DNA of 64,000 bases from Piliocolobus tephrosceles (Eukaryota > Chordata > Mammalia > Primates > Cercopithecidae). The stretch covers positions 31,788,198 to 31,852,197 of the forward strand of contig NC_045444.1 of NCBI RefSeq assembly GCF_002776525.5, read 5' to 3'. Numbering within the stretch: position 1 is the first letter of the stretch; each line of letters begins with the position of its first letter. Made by a program: the position numbers and the translations under genes. Of the stretch, positions 11,736 through 22,976 are shown one piece after another. The notes under the pieces were generated by a model, which saw nothing but the letters and a program-made list of their open reading frames with translations, was not told the origin of the DNA and made no database searches.

Positions 11736-13384
11736 GCTGAAAGGCTTGCAAATTATTTTCATTTTTCTTACTACGAGTCTATTTAGCTGAATAACACACA
11801 TTTGATTTGAATTTACCTTGGAGGGTCTTAGTTTGCAACTCATGTTTTTAAGAAACTTGTTTAGCCCTTCTCAATGGAAACTCCTTTGATTCTACAAAAA
11901 GCGCTCTCCAATGGTATTCAAACTAATTTAGTACCATGAAATCAAAAGCAGACATGTCTTACACAAAAAAATGTAAGAGAGATCAGAAAAGTTATTTGTG
12001 TCATTTACTTATAGCTATATAACATAAAACTTAAGTTTTTTCAAACTTAATAGCAAGTAATATCATGAGCAGGAACCAACAATATGGAATTTTCCCATTA
12101 GCAGCAATATAATAGGCTATTAAAAGCATGCCACCATATTGGTTGGTGAACTTTCTTATCCCTTGAACTTTTCCTTGCACTTTTCCTAATTTTACTCTTA
12201 GCCTACTTTCTGGTCCTATAGTAGGGATCATTAAATGCATAAGAATCTCAAATAACTCTAATTTAGCTTCTTGTCAAATATTTACATGTCATGGGTAAAG
12301 TCTTGCAAAGGAGTTGTGATTAGCTGCCAAGGAATATCAAGAATCAGATGTGGTTGTTAGTATTTAAAGATTTTTCTGTTTATTTTTGCAAATACTGAGG
12401 GTAAACACTGTCAGTTCAAAGTAAACTCCAGAGTATATATAATTTTCAAAGATAATAGTCCTCTAAAATTTTCATTGTTCAAAACACAAGGCAGAGTGCT
12501 AGATTTTCAACCAGCTTTTAGGAGTTAACAGTGCCATGTGTGAAGAATCAAGCAACTGCCTTACCCTCTGGCCACTTCGAAACTAATTAGAAACTTCCAT
12601 TACAGAGCTTGAAAGCTAATGGAGAAACACAAGTGAAAAAATAAACCTAAACAAAACAAATGCAATCATGGTTGTAAGGGAGACAAATTCTGAGTTTCAT
12701 ATTTAGAATAATCAGGAAAACACAACATGAATTTGAGAGAGGATAACAAAAGCACTGTATGGGGAACACAAGCTACTGTTCTGTAAGATGCTGTTTTGAG
12801 TGACATTCAGATTTTGATTGGAAGCAGCCATTTGACTCAGTCACTTGAGAACTATTTACTAACATTGTCCTCACTGCCAAATATTTTTTCCCTCATTCCC
12901 ACTTATGTGATTATGAAGCTAATTCCATCTAATGATGATTCCCAGTTGTGCCTCAAATACTTTTTGCTCTGTGGGTTTGTTAGTAACCCTCCTCTCCCTA
13001 CCCCATGACAAAAGTCCACAGGTATGGAATCTCTACCCTTGAAATGTGTTTTTTACTAATAAGAGATACATCCATAAGAAATACATTAGCATTTACCCTA
13101 TGGTTACTATCACATTCACTTCTCCCCACTTCATCCTTCAATTCTTTCCTCTACCTCTCTTTTCTCCTCTTCTGTATGATCATTTAGACTCACTTCATTA
13201 CCTGAGGGCTTACAATTTTTTAAGGTTTTCACAAAATACACTAATAAGCACTGCCCCTTCTGTTAGTAAACTACAATCTGAGGTGACCAAGAAACAGAAA
13301 AGATATAAAGATATAAACAAATTTTTAAGAAGTAAGATTAATAAAAATGGAATATTTGCTGGATTTGATGATATTTAGGAAGCA
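11736..13384. other. Non-repeat DNA
   Basis: Nothing recognised. Open frames at 12796-13378 (60-110 codons) overlap each other in different frames, show no homology I can name, and are treated as chance. Confidence 0.45.
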
Positions 13385-13580
13385 GTTCTGTGTAATGCAG
13401 TAGATAGAATTCTGGACCAAGAGTTAAAAAATCGGGGGTCTAGTCCTTCTCTACAAGTAATTAACTGTAACACTTTGAAAAATTGATTTTTCTTACCCTA
13501 AAGGTGAAAACAAGCAAACAATGTAGAATGTGGTAAGTGTTATAAGAGAAATGCCAACTATTTGCTATAAGAACACATAC
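13385..13580 (+). mobile_element. MIR SINE (diverged)
   Basis: The order TGTAATGCAGTAGATAGAAT, CTGGACCAAGAGTTA, GGGTCTAGTCCTTCTCTACA follows the MIR 5' and core pattern 'AGTGGAAAGAACACTGGACTAGGAGTC...CTAGTCC'. The 3' half is poorly preserved. Confidence 0.6.
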
Positions 13581-14503
13581 AAGGTAGGGTTTATTCTTAC
13601 AGCTGGGATTAAGAGAAATTCATGGACAAAATGTCATTTGAACTGAGCCTTGACGTTTATGATGAATTTTAATAATCAGAAAAGAGAAGAAAAGAGAGAC
13701 ATTTCAAACTGAGTTCACAACACCAGCAAGAAAAATATAGGCTATTATACAATAATGCGGAAAGATGTTGTTCAAAAAAGGCAAAGAACTTGCTTCTCAA
13801 ATTTTGTGGTATTTACTATGGATAATTTCCAGTGGCCTATCAAGTGATGCTAAACTTTACTGGAAATTTTTTAAAATCAGTGATTTGAATGTAACATCAC
13901 AAACGTGGAATTAAATATGTTTTCTGCAGAAATTTCAGTAGTTCTTAATGATATTTATATTCTTAAGGGTTGTAATGTTGGGTCACAATTGTGCTTCCAA
14001 CCAACATTTAGGGAATAGTGTTCACCTTTTTTTAACTGAATTTTTTTCAGGTCATCTTTATATTGTTGTTATATTTGTTAACTTTTGCTTTTTGTTATTA
14101 TTGTGCTACTTGACATCACCAGTGAAGCAAAATGGATAAAGGATTCAATATGGTTAACTGAGACTTAACAGTGGGGAGTAAATAGTAAGCAGATTATGCA
14201 TAGGACACTAGGGCTAACAAACAATAGAAATCTGTATGATGCTAGGACAACTAACTCTTGCAAGCATGATGAATTTCCCAAGAACCTGGAATGGAAAACT
14301 GAAGATGGGAAGTATGAGAATGTCTGCTGAAAAAAATCAGATTTTACTGCACCACTAATCCACTAACCTTTAATACTCAGGGTTTTGTCTCTTATGAAAC
14401 TTTGTCTGCTTTTCTGTAAGGAACATGGGCAGAAAGCATTCCTTGCTTTTATGTTTTGTTTTTGTTTGTTTTACAGAGCATAGCGACCTCTCATAAACTA
14501 GCA
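13581..14503. other. Non-repeat DNA
   Basis: AT-rich, with no gene or repeat recognised. A short (TTTTG)n-like stretch occurs at 14453-14472, just left of the L1 insertion. Confidence 0.45.
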
Positions 14504-15519
14504 ACAAAGTTAAAGTTACATTTATTTATTTTCTTTTATTTAAGATTCAGGGGTACATTTGCAGATGTGTTATATGGGTATATTGCATGATGCTGAGGTT
14601 TGAGGTACAGGTAGTCCCATTACCCAGGCAGTGAGCATAGTATGGAATAGGTAGTTTTAGCTAATTCCTCCCTCCTCTCCTCCCCTGTCTAGTAGTCCCC
14701 AGTGTTTATTGCTTCCATCTTTATGTTTATTCATATTTAATGTTTAGCTACCACTTGTAAGTGAGAACATGTGGTATTTGTTTCTGTACTAATTTGCTTA
14801 GGATAATGGCCTCCAGCTGTGTCCAGCTATGCTGCAAAGGACAAGGTTTTATTACTTTTATGGTTGTATAGTATTCCATGATGTATATATACCACATTTC
14901 CTTTATCCAATCGACCACTGATGAGCACCTAGGTTGATTCTATGTCTTTACTATTGTGAACAACTCTGCAACAAACATAAGAGTGCATGTGTCTTCTTTG
15001 GTAGAGTGATTTATTTTCCTTTGGCTATGTATCCAATAATGAGATTGCTGTGTTGAATGGAAGTTTGTTTCAAGTTCTTCGAGAAATCTTCAAACTGCCT
15101 TCTACAGTGACTCAAGTAATTTGCATTCTGACCAACAGTGTTTAAGTACTCCTTTTTCTCTATATCCTCAATAGCATCTGTTGTTCTTTGTCTTTTTAAT
15201 AATCACCATCTGTCTGGTATAAGATGGCATTTCATTGTGGTTTTGATTGGCATTTCTCTGATGATTAGTGATGCTGAGCAGTTTTTTGATTTGTTGGCCA
15301 TTGGTACATCTTCTTTTGAGAAGTGTTTGTTCATGACATTTGCCCATTTTTTAATTAGATTTTTTTTACTTGTTGATTGCTTTAAGTTCCTTGTAGATTT
15401 TGGATATTAGAACTTTGTCAGATGCATAATTTGTAAATATTTTCTCCAATTCTTTGGGCAACGTGTGTACTCCATTTATGATTTTTTTGTGCAAAAGCTC
15501 TTTAGTTTGATTAAGTCCC

Positions 15520-15895
15520 TGTATTAGTCCCTTTTCACACTGCTTAAAGAACTGCCCAAGACTGGTTAATTCATAGAGTACAGAGGTTTAATTGACTTAC
15601 AGTTAAAAGGTCTCAGAAAGCTTACAATCATGGCAGAAGGTTAAGGGGAAGCAAGGCACCTTTTTCACAAGATGGCAGGAAGAAGAATGAATGCAAGAGG
15701 AACTACGAAACACTTATAAAATCATCAGATCTCATGAGAAATCACTCACCATCATGAGAACGGCATGGGGGAAACTGCCCCCATGATCCAATTACCTCCA
15801 CCTGGTCTCTCCATTGACAAGTGGAAATTATGGAGATTTTGGGAATTAAAATTCAAGATGAGATGTGGGTGGGGACACAAAGTCTAACCATATCA
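15520..15895 (-). mobile_element. Solo MST-type LTR (ERVL-MaLR) inserted in the L1
   Basis: In plus reading it runs from TGTATTAGTCCCTTTTCACA to TCTAACCATATCA, the reverse of the MaLR form TGATATGG...TAATACA. It contains CAATCATGGCAGAAGG and CCCCCATGATCCAATTACCT. Flanks are GTCCC (15515-15519) and GTCTC (15896-15900), a 5-bp duplication with one mismatch. L1 ORF2 reads on across it. Confidence 0.9.
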
Positions 15896-16859
15896 GTCTC
15901 CTTGTCAATTTTTGTTTTTGTTACAATTGCTTTGGGGGATTAGCCATAAATTCTTTGTCAAAGCTGTTGTTGAGAAGGGTATTTCTTAGGTTTTCTTCTA
16001 GGATTTTTATAGCTTTAGGTCTTACATTTAAATCTTTAATCCATGTTGAGTTAATTTTTGTATATGGTGAAATGCAGGAGTCTAGTTTTATGTAAGTGTG
16101 TTGACCTTTCCTTCCAGCTGCCTTTCAAATTCTTTCTTTTGTGTTGACCTTGGTAAATACGATGATGATATGCCTTAGGAATGTTGTCTCATGCAGGATC
16201 TTGCAGGTGTTGTCTATATTTTTTGAATTTGCATGTCTACATCTCTAGCGAGATTGGATTATTTTTCATGGACTAGATCCTCAAACATGTTTTCCAAGGT
16301 GCTTACTTTCTTTCCTTCTCTTTTGGGAATGCCAATGAGTGACAGATTTTGGTCTCTTTACAGAATTCCATGTTTCTTAGAAGTTTTATTTATTTTTAAA
16401 ATTCTACTTTATTTTGAAATTTTGCTTTATTTTTGTCTGAGTTGATTTAAATAACTGGTTTTGTGCTGCGATTCTTTCCTCAGCTTGATCTCGTCTATTG
16501 TTAATGCTTCTGCCTGTACTTTTAAATTCTTATAGTGAATTCTTCAATTTCGAAAATTCAGTTTGGTTCTTTTTTAAAGTGACCATTTTATCTTTCAGCT
16601 CTTGGATCCTTTTACTGTATTTCTTGGACCCCCTGGATTGGATTTCAACTTTCTCCTGGAAGTTGGTGAGCTTTCTTGCCATCCAGATTCTGAATTCTAT
16701 GTCTGTCATTTCAATCTGGTTAAGAACAATTCCTGGGGGGCTAGTTTGTTTACTTGGAAGTCAGGGGACACCCCAGCTTTTTGAGTTGCTAGAATTCTTG
16801 TGCTGATTATTTCTCATCCGACAGGACTGTTGTTCCTTTAACTGTAATGTAAGATGAGT

Positions 16860-18053
16860 ATAGCGTGTTGGCTCTATTTCTGGGTGGTTTCAGAGGGTCA
16901 AGGCTCTGTGCAGGATCTTTATTTGTGGCTGAGTTTTTGCCTTGGGCTTCACAGGCACTGTGTACTGGCAAAATGCTTTTGGTATTGTAATTTGGGTTCT
17001 GATCCAGGAAATAGCACTTAAGTGTGATGGCCTATAGATAGGCTCTTAGCCATTCTGTGCTTTCATGTTTGAGCATGTTCACAGCAGTGCTCTGGAGTCG
17101 GTGGGGGTGGGACACTGGGGAGGGAGATAGATAAACCTCTCCCTAAGACCACTCCTGGGCCTTGGAGGCACTCTATCTGATCCCTGGTCCCACACCAGTG
17201 TTCCATACATTAGGAATTCCAGACCATGCATGAGGCTCCCTCAGGCAGAGGTTATGACTGGCAGGCAGGTTGCACCCTTCACAGACTAGCCCTACCAAGG
17301 GAGGCACACTGCTCTCCCCAGCCAGGTCACAAACCTGGGTATCTCACCCCTCTCAGTGTTCTGAGAATGGGGGAGTCCTCCCTTGCTTGGGAGCCACTCA
17401 ATCTTACAAGTCTTTACTGACTAGAAGCAGCAGGCACAGGGCTTGTACAGTACAACGTCCAGGTGTTTTCTAGGGGAAAACAGAACTGTGCGCACCAGCA
17501 GGGTTCAGGAAAAGGTGGGCCACTCTGCTGGAAGCAGGAGACCACCCTTCTCTGGCGAGAAGAACTGGGAACAGTCTGCTTTCTTCTGGCACCGTGACTG
17601 TGGACTCTATCAGTGTAATGGAAGCTGGTGCTGGGCTCCTTAGGGATCCAAAGCCTGTAGGGCTTCCCATAGTCTTGAGTGGTTCCTCTGAAGAAATTCC
17701 ATGAATACATGCTCTTTGTATTAGTCTAGAGGCCTGTGTTTGGAAGTTTCAGGAGGTTCTCTCATTCTCAGAATTGCACAGGTCCCTGTAGGAAGTGTGG
17801 ATCCCCTGGGGGGTCTTACCCTCTCTCTCTTACCCTACGTTAGGAAGCTTCTCCCGGTTTCACAGTGATCGCGGGTGGATGCCCTCCCAGCTTTGTTATT
17901 CTCTGTTTTCCATTTGTCCCCTAACACTTCTGATGGATCCCAACTAGTTTCTTAGATGATTCCCTTGAAGAGTCAATATTTACCCACCACTTTGTTTCCT
18001 TTCCGTGAGAGTGGTGCACAGTAAATGCTTCTAGTCAGCTATTTACAACTCGC
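16860..18053 (-). promoter_or_regulatory. L1 5' UTR (former internal promoter region)
   Basis: This is the most GC-rich part of the window, with scattered CpGs (CTCCCGGTTTCACAGTGATC, GCGGGTGG). In plus reading it contains TGGAAGTTTCAGGAGGTTCT and GGTCTTACCCTCTCTCTC, like primate L1 5' UTRs in reverse. L1 5' UTRs carry a sense promoter and often an antisense one. Whether this old copy keeps any activity is unknown. Open frames at 17226-17710 on both strands are composition effects. Confidence 0.65.
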
Positions 18054-18062
18054 ACAAAGTTA

Positions 18063-19010
18063 TTTTTGGAAATAAAACAGCATGAGGCATTGGCAAAATG
18101 TTCTTTCACATTACCCTTTTGGTAAATAATGTATCATTTCAACAAAATTCAGTACAAAGGTGTATTACCATCATAGGTGTGTTCTCTCAGAAACTGCTGT
18201 TGTAGGAAAATACTGAGATTCAGGGTATGAAATGTGCACTTTACATGGAAACTTAAAGAAGAAGAGTACTGTCTATTCATCCCTAAATATCATGCTACAG
18301 GAAAGGAGATATTTTATTTAGAATAAGCAATTTTCCTAGCTAGCACATGGATTTTGAAAAAGCACATCAGGGTTAGGTTGTGTGGACCATTAACATATAT
18401 GACAAGAAAGGGCCAGTTAAGTCAATTAAATAATTGGTACCTGAAAAAAAAAAATTCCTACCCCACTTTATTTGCTGAAATCAACTAGCATTCAGCAATA
18501 TACTTAACCTTCTTGATTTCATGTTGAATAGAATTTAGAAAAGGAGATCATATACTACACTTTTATTATGCACCATTGCACAATCATGTAAAATTACACG
18601 TACTTCTTTGGACAGGTAGTATATTTATTTTTCACCCTGAAATATGCTAGCTTTGAGGGGAAAAATGTCCATCAGGGATGACATAAATTTATATCCTTTT
18701 AAGGAACTGAAAACGATAGAAAAAAAAAAAATCACCTCTCTATGATTTCAAGAAGAATGTTCAAATAAGCAAAATGAATGTCTTGAATAGCATGAAACTA
18801 TTACTTCCTGAACATAGTATGAATGTTTTTGAATTTGAGCATGAGCTATCAGTATTCCTAAGGACACTATGGTACAAATGATAATCTTTTTTAAAAAAAA
18901 ATCACCACCGTCATATAATACTATTTCTCACAGATAGGAAAAATGCATAGGAAGAGACGCCCTCTAGTAGTAAATGGAGATAAATAGTACATTGAGTTCA
19001 TTCTCTGCTG
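18063..19010. other. Non-repeat AT-rich DNA
   Basis: No gene or repeat recognised. A-runs lie at 18444-18454 and 18719-18732. Confidence 0.45.
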
Positions 19011-19022
19011 TTTCATTCTAGT

Positions 19023-19065
<43 letters not shown>

Positions 19066-19361
19066 TTTTTGAGACAGAGTCTAACTCTGTTGCTCAGGCT
19101 GGAGTGCAGTGGAGTGATCTTGGCTCACTGCAACCTCTGCCTTTTGGTTTCAAGCGATTCTCCTTCCTCAGCCTCCCAAGTGGCTGGGACTACAGGCCTG
19201 CACCACCACGCCTGGTTAATTGTTTGTATTTTTAGTAGAGATGGAGTTTCACCGTGTTGGCCAGGATGGTCTCAATCTCTTGACCTCATGATCTGTCCAC
19301 CTCGGTCTCCCAAAGTGCTGGGATTACAGTCATGAGCCAATGTGCCTGGCCTTTCTTCTAG
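19011..19361 (-). mobile_element. AluS with a (TTTA)n tail
   Basis: Full dimer on the minus strand at 19022-19350. The tail is (TTTA)n at 19022-19066 in plus reading, then GAGACAGAGTCTAACTCTGT. The 5' end is AGCCAATGTGCCTGGCC. TTTCATTCTAG (19011-19021) and CTTTCTTCTAG (19351-19361) are the likely target duplication, with two differences. It lacks the monkey AluYR markers. The 88-codon plus frame at 19069-19335 is the usual antisense-Alu frame. Confidence 0.9.
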
Positions 19362-19639
19362 CTTTGAGTGCTCTCAATAGTTGTCCATACAATGAAAGCA
19401 TGGTACTGCTCATTTCAACTAAACAAAAAATCAGCTAAGAGGATACAGTTTCTGTCAACACAGGCACTTTCACATCAATTACATGTTAATTGTAATTTTT
19501 GTCATTGTATTCTTCCATCACCAAACCTTGAAAATACAAATGATCTGCTGTTGAGCTAGTATTTATTCCTGCAAGGAAAGCAGTCTTTGGAGTGAAGTGC
19601 ATGCTTCATTCAAATGTTCAGAGCAATTTGATGGAGCCA
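19362..19639. other. Non-repeat DNA
   Basis: Nothing recognised between the Alu and the L2. Confidence 0.4.
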
Positions 19640-19897
19640 CCATATAATTGCTGTGTATTCTACTCGTCTCTTACTATTTTTTGCATTCTCACTTAGATCC
19701 AGCCCCACTGGCCTCATTAATGTATTTTGGAATTGCCAGGTACTAAACCTTTACCCTAGCCATGCCCTCTCCCTGGAACACTCTTGCTCTAGATATTCAC
19801 TTGCCTAAATCCCTCGCCTCTTTCAAGACTTTGTTATATCTCAGTTTCTCAGTAAGAACTACCTTGAACACTCCCATCACTGCAAACTTTGATTCAT

Positions 19898-19973
<76 letters not shown>

Positions 19974-20035
19974 TTTCTGTTTCTTTATAGCACTTTTCAC
20001 TGTGAAATGCAACTGTAAATAAGACCTTAAGCTCT
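19640..20035 (+). mobile_element. L2 LINE 3' region, left piece
   Basis: CATGCCCTCTCCCTGGAACA, TCTTTCAAGACTT and TTTATAGCACTTTTCACTGT follow the L2 3' consensus ('CCATGCCCT...CCTGGAACGC...CATAGCACTTATCACT'). It is interrupted by a CTTT microsatellite at 19896-19973 and continues at about 20555 after an inserted segment. Confidence 0.75.
19896..19973. repeat. (CTTT)n microsatellite
   Basis: About 19 near-perfect CTTT units sit inside the L2, where the consensus has a short T-rich stretch. Lys/Arg/Glu-rich and Phe/Leu/Ser-rich open frames over this tract (19762-20124) are artefacts. It is likely to be length-variable. Confidence 0.95.
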
Positions 20036-20552
20036 CTAGAGAGCAGGTACTCCTTATGGCTGAGATACCCAAGTTTAGATAGCAGAAATAACTGGTCATG
20101 GCAGGGTAAGAGAAGAGTAGTCACACACTATTTGCTCTTAGAAAGGAAGCTCTTGACAAACAAACTACTTTATGCCTTTGAGCCAGAACAATTCCTGTGA
20201 CTGGAACCAAGGAAAACTGCAGCCAGAAAGCACCCCAATCAGTCGTATGAACAAAGTATCTGTCACAGACTTCTGATTAGGGTTTGGGAAGCCACCCAAT
20301 CAGAGCTTGACTATCTTGACCAAACAAAGCTAAACAAAATTGAATCCTTCATTTGAATAAATGGACCTGATTGAGAATTTGAGGTAGGAGCTTTCTCTAC
20401 TTAAGCCAAGCTTCTCCTTTGTTCTTTGGAAAGCCGACTTTCATTTGTACTCAATGGTGATCTCCCTAATCTACGCATTGTTCTTATGGAAGTAAAAGCT
20501 GTCCCTTCTTCTTCTGCAGATCTCATGGTCTTTTGTTAACATCATTTTCTAA
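20036..20552. mobile_element. Probable solo ERV LTR splitting an L2
   Basis: The L2 breaks at about 20035 and resumes at about 20555, so roughly 510 bases were inserted. The insert ends CTTTTGTTAACA, has CTCTACTTAAGCCAAGCTTC and later GGAAGTAAAAGCTGTCCCTT, resembling the promoter, R and U5 order of an LTR on the plus strand. No target duplication was established and the family was not recognised. Confidence 0.45.
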
Positions 20553-20770
20553 TCTACTAAATAATCAACTTATTTGTTGTATACAAACTTCCAATTTGAT
20601 TATTTGTTGATTATTATTACTTGTTTGATTATTTGTTGCCTGTCTTCCCATTTTAACATGCAAGTTCCTCTAGAGTTCGGAATTTTGTCTAATGCATTCT
20701 ATGTATCTGATATATTCAATTATATCATGTGTTTCTTAGCAAATAAAAGATTTGCAATAAATATTTTTCC
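20553..20770 (+). mobile_element. L2 LINE 3' end, right piece
   Basis: TTGCCTGTCTTCCCATTTTA, CATGCAAGTTCCTCTAGAGT and TTTGCAATAAATATTTTTCC match the last part of L2 ('TGTCTGTCTCCCC...ATGTAAGCTCC...TCAATAAATATTTG'). It is collinear with the piece at 19640-20035. Confidence 0.7.
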
Positions 20771-21846
20771 TTACTGAATAGATTAGCTACCAGAGTTATA
20801 ATTATGAGTTCAAATTGTTTTATTGAATAAAAATACTAAGTGGAATAAAAAATGAATGTGGACTCTGACACATGGCCCAAGATATTAAAAGGTCAGATGT
20901 AGATATGTTTTTGAAGGACTGAAAACTAAATAATCCCATTTCTGATATTTAATAATTAATACTGTTTATAATCACTATGTTATCATGATTTATTTTGATA
21001 AGCTTTTATTATTATAAACTTTTTTTTACAATTTGAATGCAACTGGCAGATTTTTTGCTGAACATTCATCTAATGGTTTGAATATACTGAATTTTTGAAA
21101 AATGTTAGCATATTGTATGAGAAAAATTCCAGAGAATTTAACCTAGATTGTTGACAGAAGTGATTTCAAATACTGAGAATTAATGAGGGCTGGCATCAGG
21201 GATAACACCAAGGTGATACCCTATAGGAGGGAGTTATACATATTTCCCAAATATGTAGTCTAACTTGGGCATTGATATGTCCTCTTCTGTGATTTTGAAC
21301 AAACATATGAGCCCTTACACTTCTTTTTTTAATCATATTTATGTCCTATTGTTATCCAGAGATAACATGAGTGAACACAAAAAGATAAAATGGAAAATAT
21401 CAGCACTAAAAGGTTACATATATTAATAGATAAAAAACAGATGCTGATACCAATATAAATGCAGATAGAGATGAAAATCATTCAATTTTTATTGAACTTG
21501 GATTCTGGCTGTATTTGGGAGAAACAAACTAACCATATATCTTGTATTAAAATATTCAGTAAACCTAATTTTTAGTCTATTTATACTTAAATATTGACTG
21601 GTTCAGTCACTAGAGAACTACTACCTTGTAAAAAACAAACACTACCTTTGTAAAGCACTGTACAGATAATGAGAGTGAAGGTAACATGATGAATATCACA
21701 AGTAGAATGCAGAAGAAGGAACTTGGAAATAAAGAAAAGGAACCATTGAGTGTGCCCTGATGGATAGAGGTGAGTAGGCCTGAGAAAATATAGGACAACC
21801 TAAACTCCTATTCGAAGAAGATCCATCTTAGTGGATGGATTTGGGC
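20771..21846. other. Non-repeat AT-rich DNA
   Basis: No gene or named repeat. Open frames are below 65 codons and uninformative. Confidence 0.45.
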
Positions 21847-21904
21847 TTTGTTTGGAGGCCTTAAACCATGGTACATTATCCAGGGTTTAAGGCCCCCAAA
21901 CAAA
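21847..21904. repeat. Inverted repeat, 21-bp arms and 16-base loop
   Basis: Left arm 21847-21867 (TTTGTTTGGAGGCCTTAAACC) pairs with right arm 21884-21904, 20 of 21 positions complementary. The single mismatch is the A of GGAGG. The loop is 21868-21883. It resembles no terminal inverted repeat that I know, nor the MADE1-type hairpin. Confidence 0.85.
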
Positions 21905-22026
21905 ACCCTCAATTGGGGTGGAAAACTGTGGAATGATGCCTGTTCTGAGACTTATGGCATTGTGAAAAGCCAAATAAACCAGCTTTATTTTCATTCCTTC
22001 ACTTCCAGATCTTCTCTATTTCTTCC

Positions 22027-22160
22027 TTTTTTTTTTTTTTTTTTTTTTAAGAGTATCAGTATGTTGCTCAGGCTGGTGTTAAACTCCTGGCCTCAAGCAA
22101 TCCTCCTGATTTGACCTCTCAAAATGCTGGAATTACAAGCATGTGCCACCATACCGAGCC
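22027..22160 (-). mobile_element. Free left Alu monomer (FLAM-like)
   Basis: A T22 run at 22027-22048 is followed by AGTATGTTGCTCAGGCTGGT, CTCCTGGCCTCAAGCAATCC and ATGCTGGAATTACAAGCATG, ending ACCGAGCC. Only one Alu arm is present, 112 bases plus tail, with no right arm. This fits FLAM better than a truncated dimer. Confidence 0.75.
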
Positions 22161-22976
22161 TCGATTTAAATTTATTACTCTACTACTCTCTTTTCTTGGT
22201 CCTTTAAAGAGGAGTGAAAAATAACAACCCCTTGCTAACACAAAGTAAACAAGCTGGTCATAAATAGGATCAGGTTTGTTGGCATGCATGGGGACTTGCT
22301 GTAGAGCAGGGCTGCTTTTGTGGTAACTCTGATGCCTACAGTAGTTTAAGTAAAGTAGTTTGCATGACTGTTGCCTGAGACCAGAGACCTTAAGGCTGAA
22401 AGAATAATAAATTATAAAAAATAAAGCAAGAAAGAAACAATTATACATCTTGCTATGTGCTTGAGACTCTTCTCTTTCAAAGGCAATCTTGTTTAATCCT
22501 TTCAGCAAACATGTATGGGACATTGGATTAAAACCAACTACAGATGAGGCAACTGAGCCTCAAAGAGGTCAAGTCACTTTTCTAAAGTGTATAAAAGTTT
22601 TCTAAAGTATGGTATAATGTTTATCCATTCTAATTTTTTTCCTGAAACTCTATGTTAAAGGACATGCTGCCTATTTTAACATTTTACTGAACTTAGTTGC
22701 TTAGATCTAGGAATTTCACATACAAAAAAGGCAGTTTTATTTGAACTCTTCGGGATTTTGGTTTATGTTTCACTTTCTCAGGCAGGACTGGTTATCAAGT
22801 CTGGGTTAGCCAACTTGTTTTACTTTCTCATAGTACCTGTACTTTTCACTTTTTAGGATAATTACCTTACGAATTAAACAATTAAATTCAGACCAATGAG
22901 GTCAGAAACTGTGCCTATTTAACTACTTTATTCTCACAATTTGCTAGATGATCACTCAAATTTTGAAGGAAGGCAG
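22161..22976. other. Diverged DNA with a MIR-like block and a weak L2-like block
   Basis: 22450-22595 (minus) contains ACAGATGAGGCAACTGAGCC and CAAAGAGGTCAAGTCACTTT, which match the MIR 'ACAGATGAGGAAACTGAGGC...AGAGGTTAAGTAACTT' block. 22895-22970 (TGAGGTCAGAAACTGTGCCT) is weakly like an L2 3' end. The rest is unassigned. Confidence 0.5.
22450..22595 (-). mobile_element. MIR SINE fragment
   Basis: In plus reading it shows TTTAATCCTTTCAGCAA, then CAGATGAGGCAACTGAGCCT and AGAGGTCAAGTCACTTTTCT, the reversed MIR core. The 134-codon minus frame covering it (22119-22523) is chance. Confidence 0.7.

Larger units (their letters stand above)
14504..18062 (-). mobile_element. L1 (L1MA/L1PB-like) with both ends but a large internal deletion
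   Basis: Read on the minus strand, the 5' UTR occupies about 16860-18053, part of ORF1 about 16140-16850, then the copy jumps to the last third of ORF2 and the 3' UTR (14513-16100, minus the LTR at 15520-15895). The break lies near 16100, between ORF1 sequence (rev. comp. of CTTGGTAAATACGATGATGA) and ORF2 sequence (GGAGTCTAGTTTTATGTAAG). The flanks share ACAAAGTTA (14504-14512 and 18054-18062), a likely target duplication. Without the LTR only about 3.2 kb of the usual ~6 kb remain. ORF1 and ORF2 are broken by stops. Confidence 0.85.

Noticed and set aside
17226..17710. Several overlapping frames on both strands in GC-richer DNA, as a possible exon
   Set aside because: The DNA is an L1 5' UTR; frames on both strands are expected from its composition.
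19762..20124. Frames rich in Lys/Glu/Arg or Phe/Leu/Ser
   Set aside because: Direct translation of the (CTTT)n microsatellite.
21847..21904. Hairpin considered as a MADE1/mir-548-type precursor
   Set aside because: Arms do not have the MADE1 terminal-repeat sequence; kept only as an unexplained inverted repeat.
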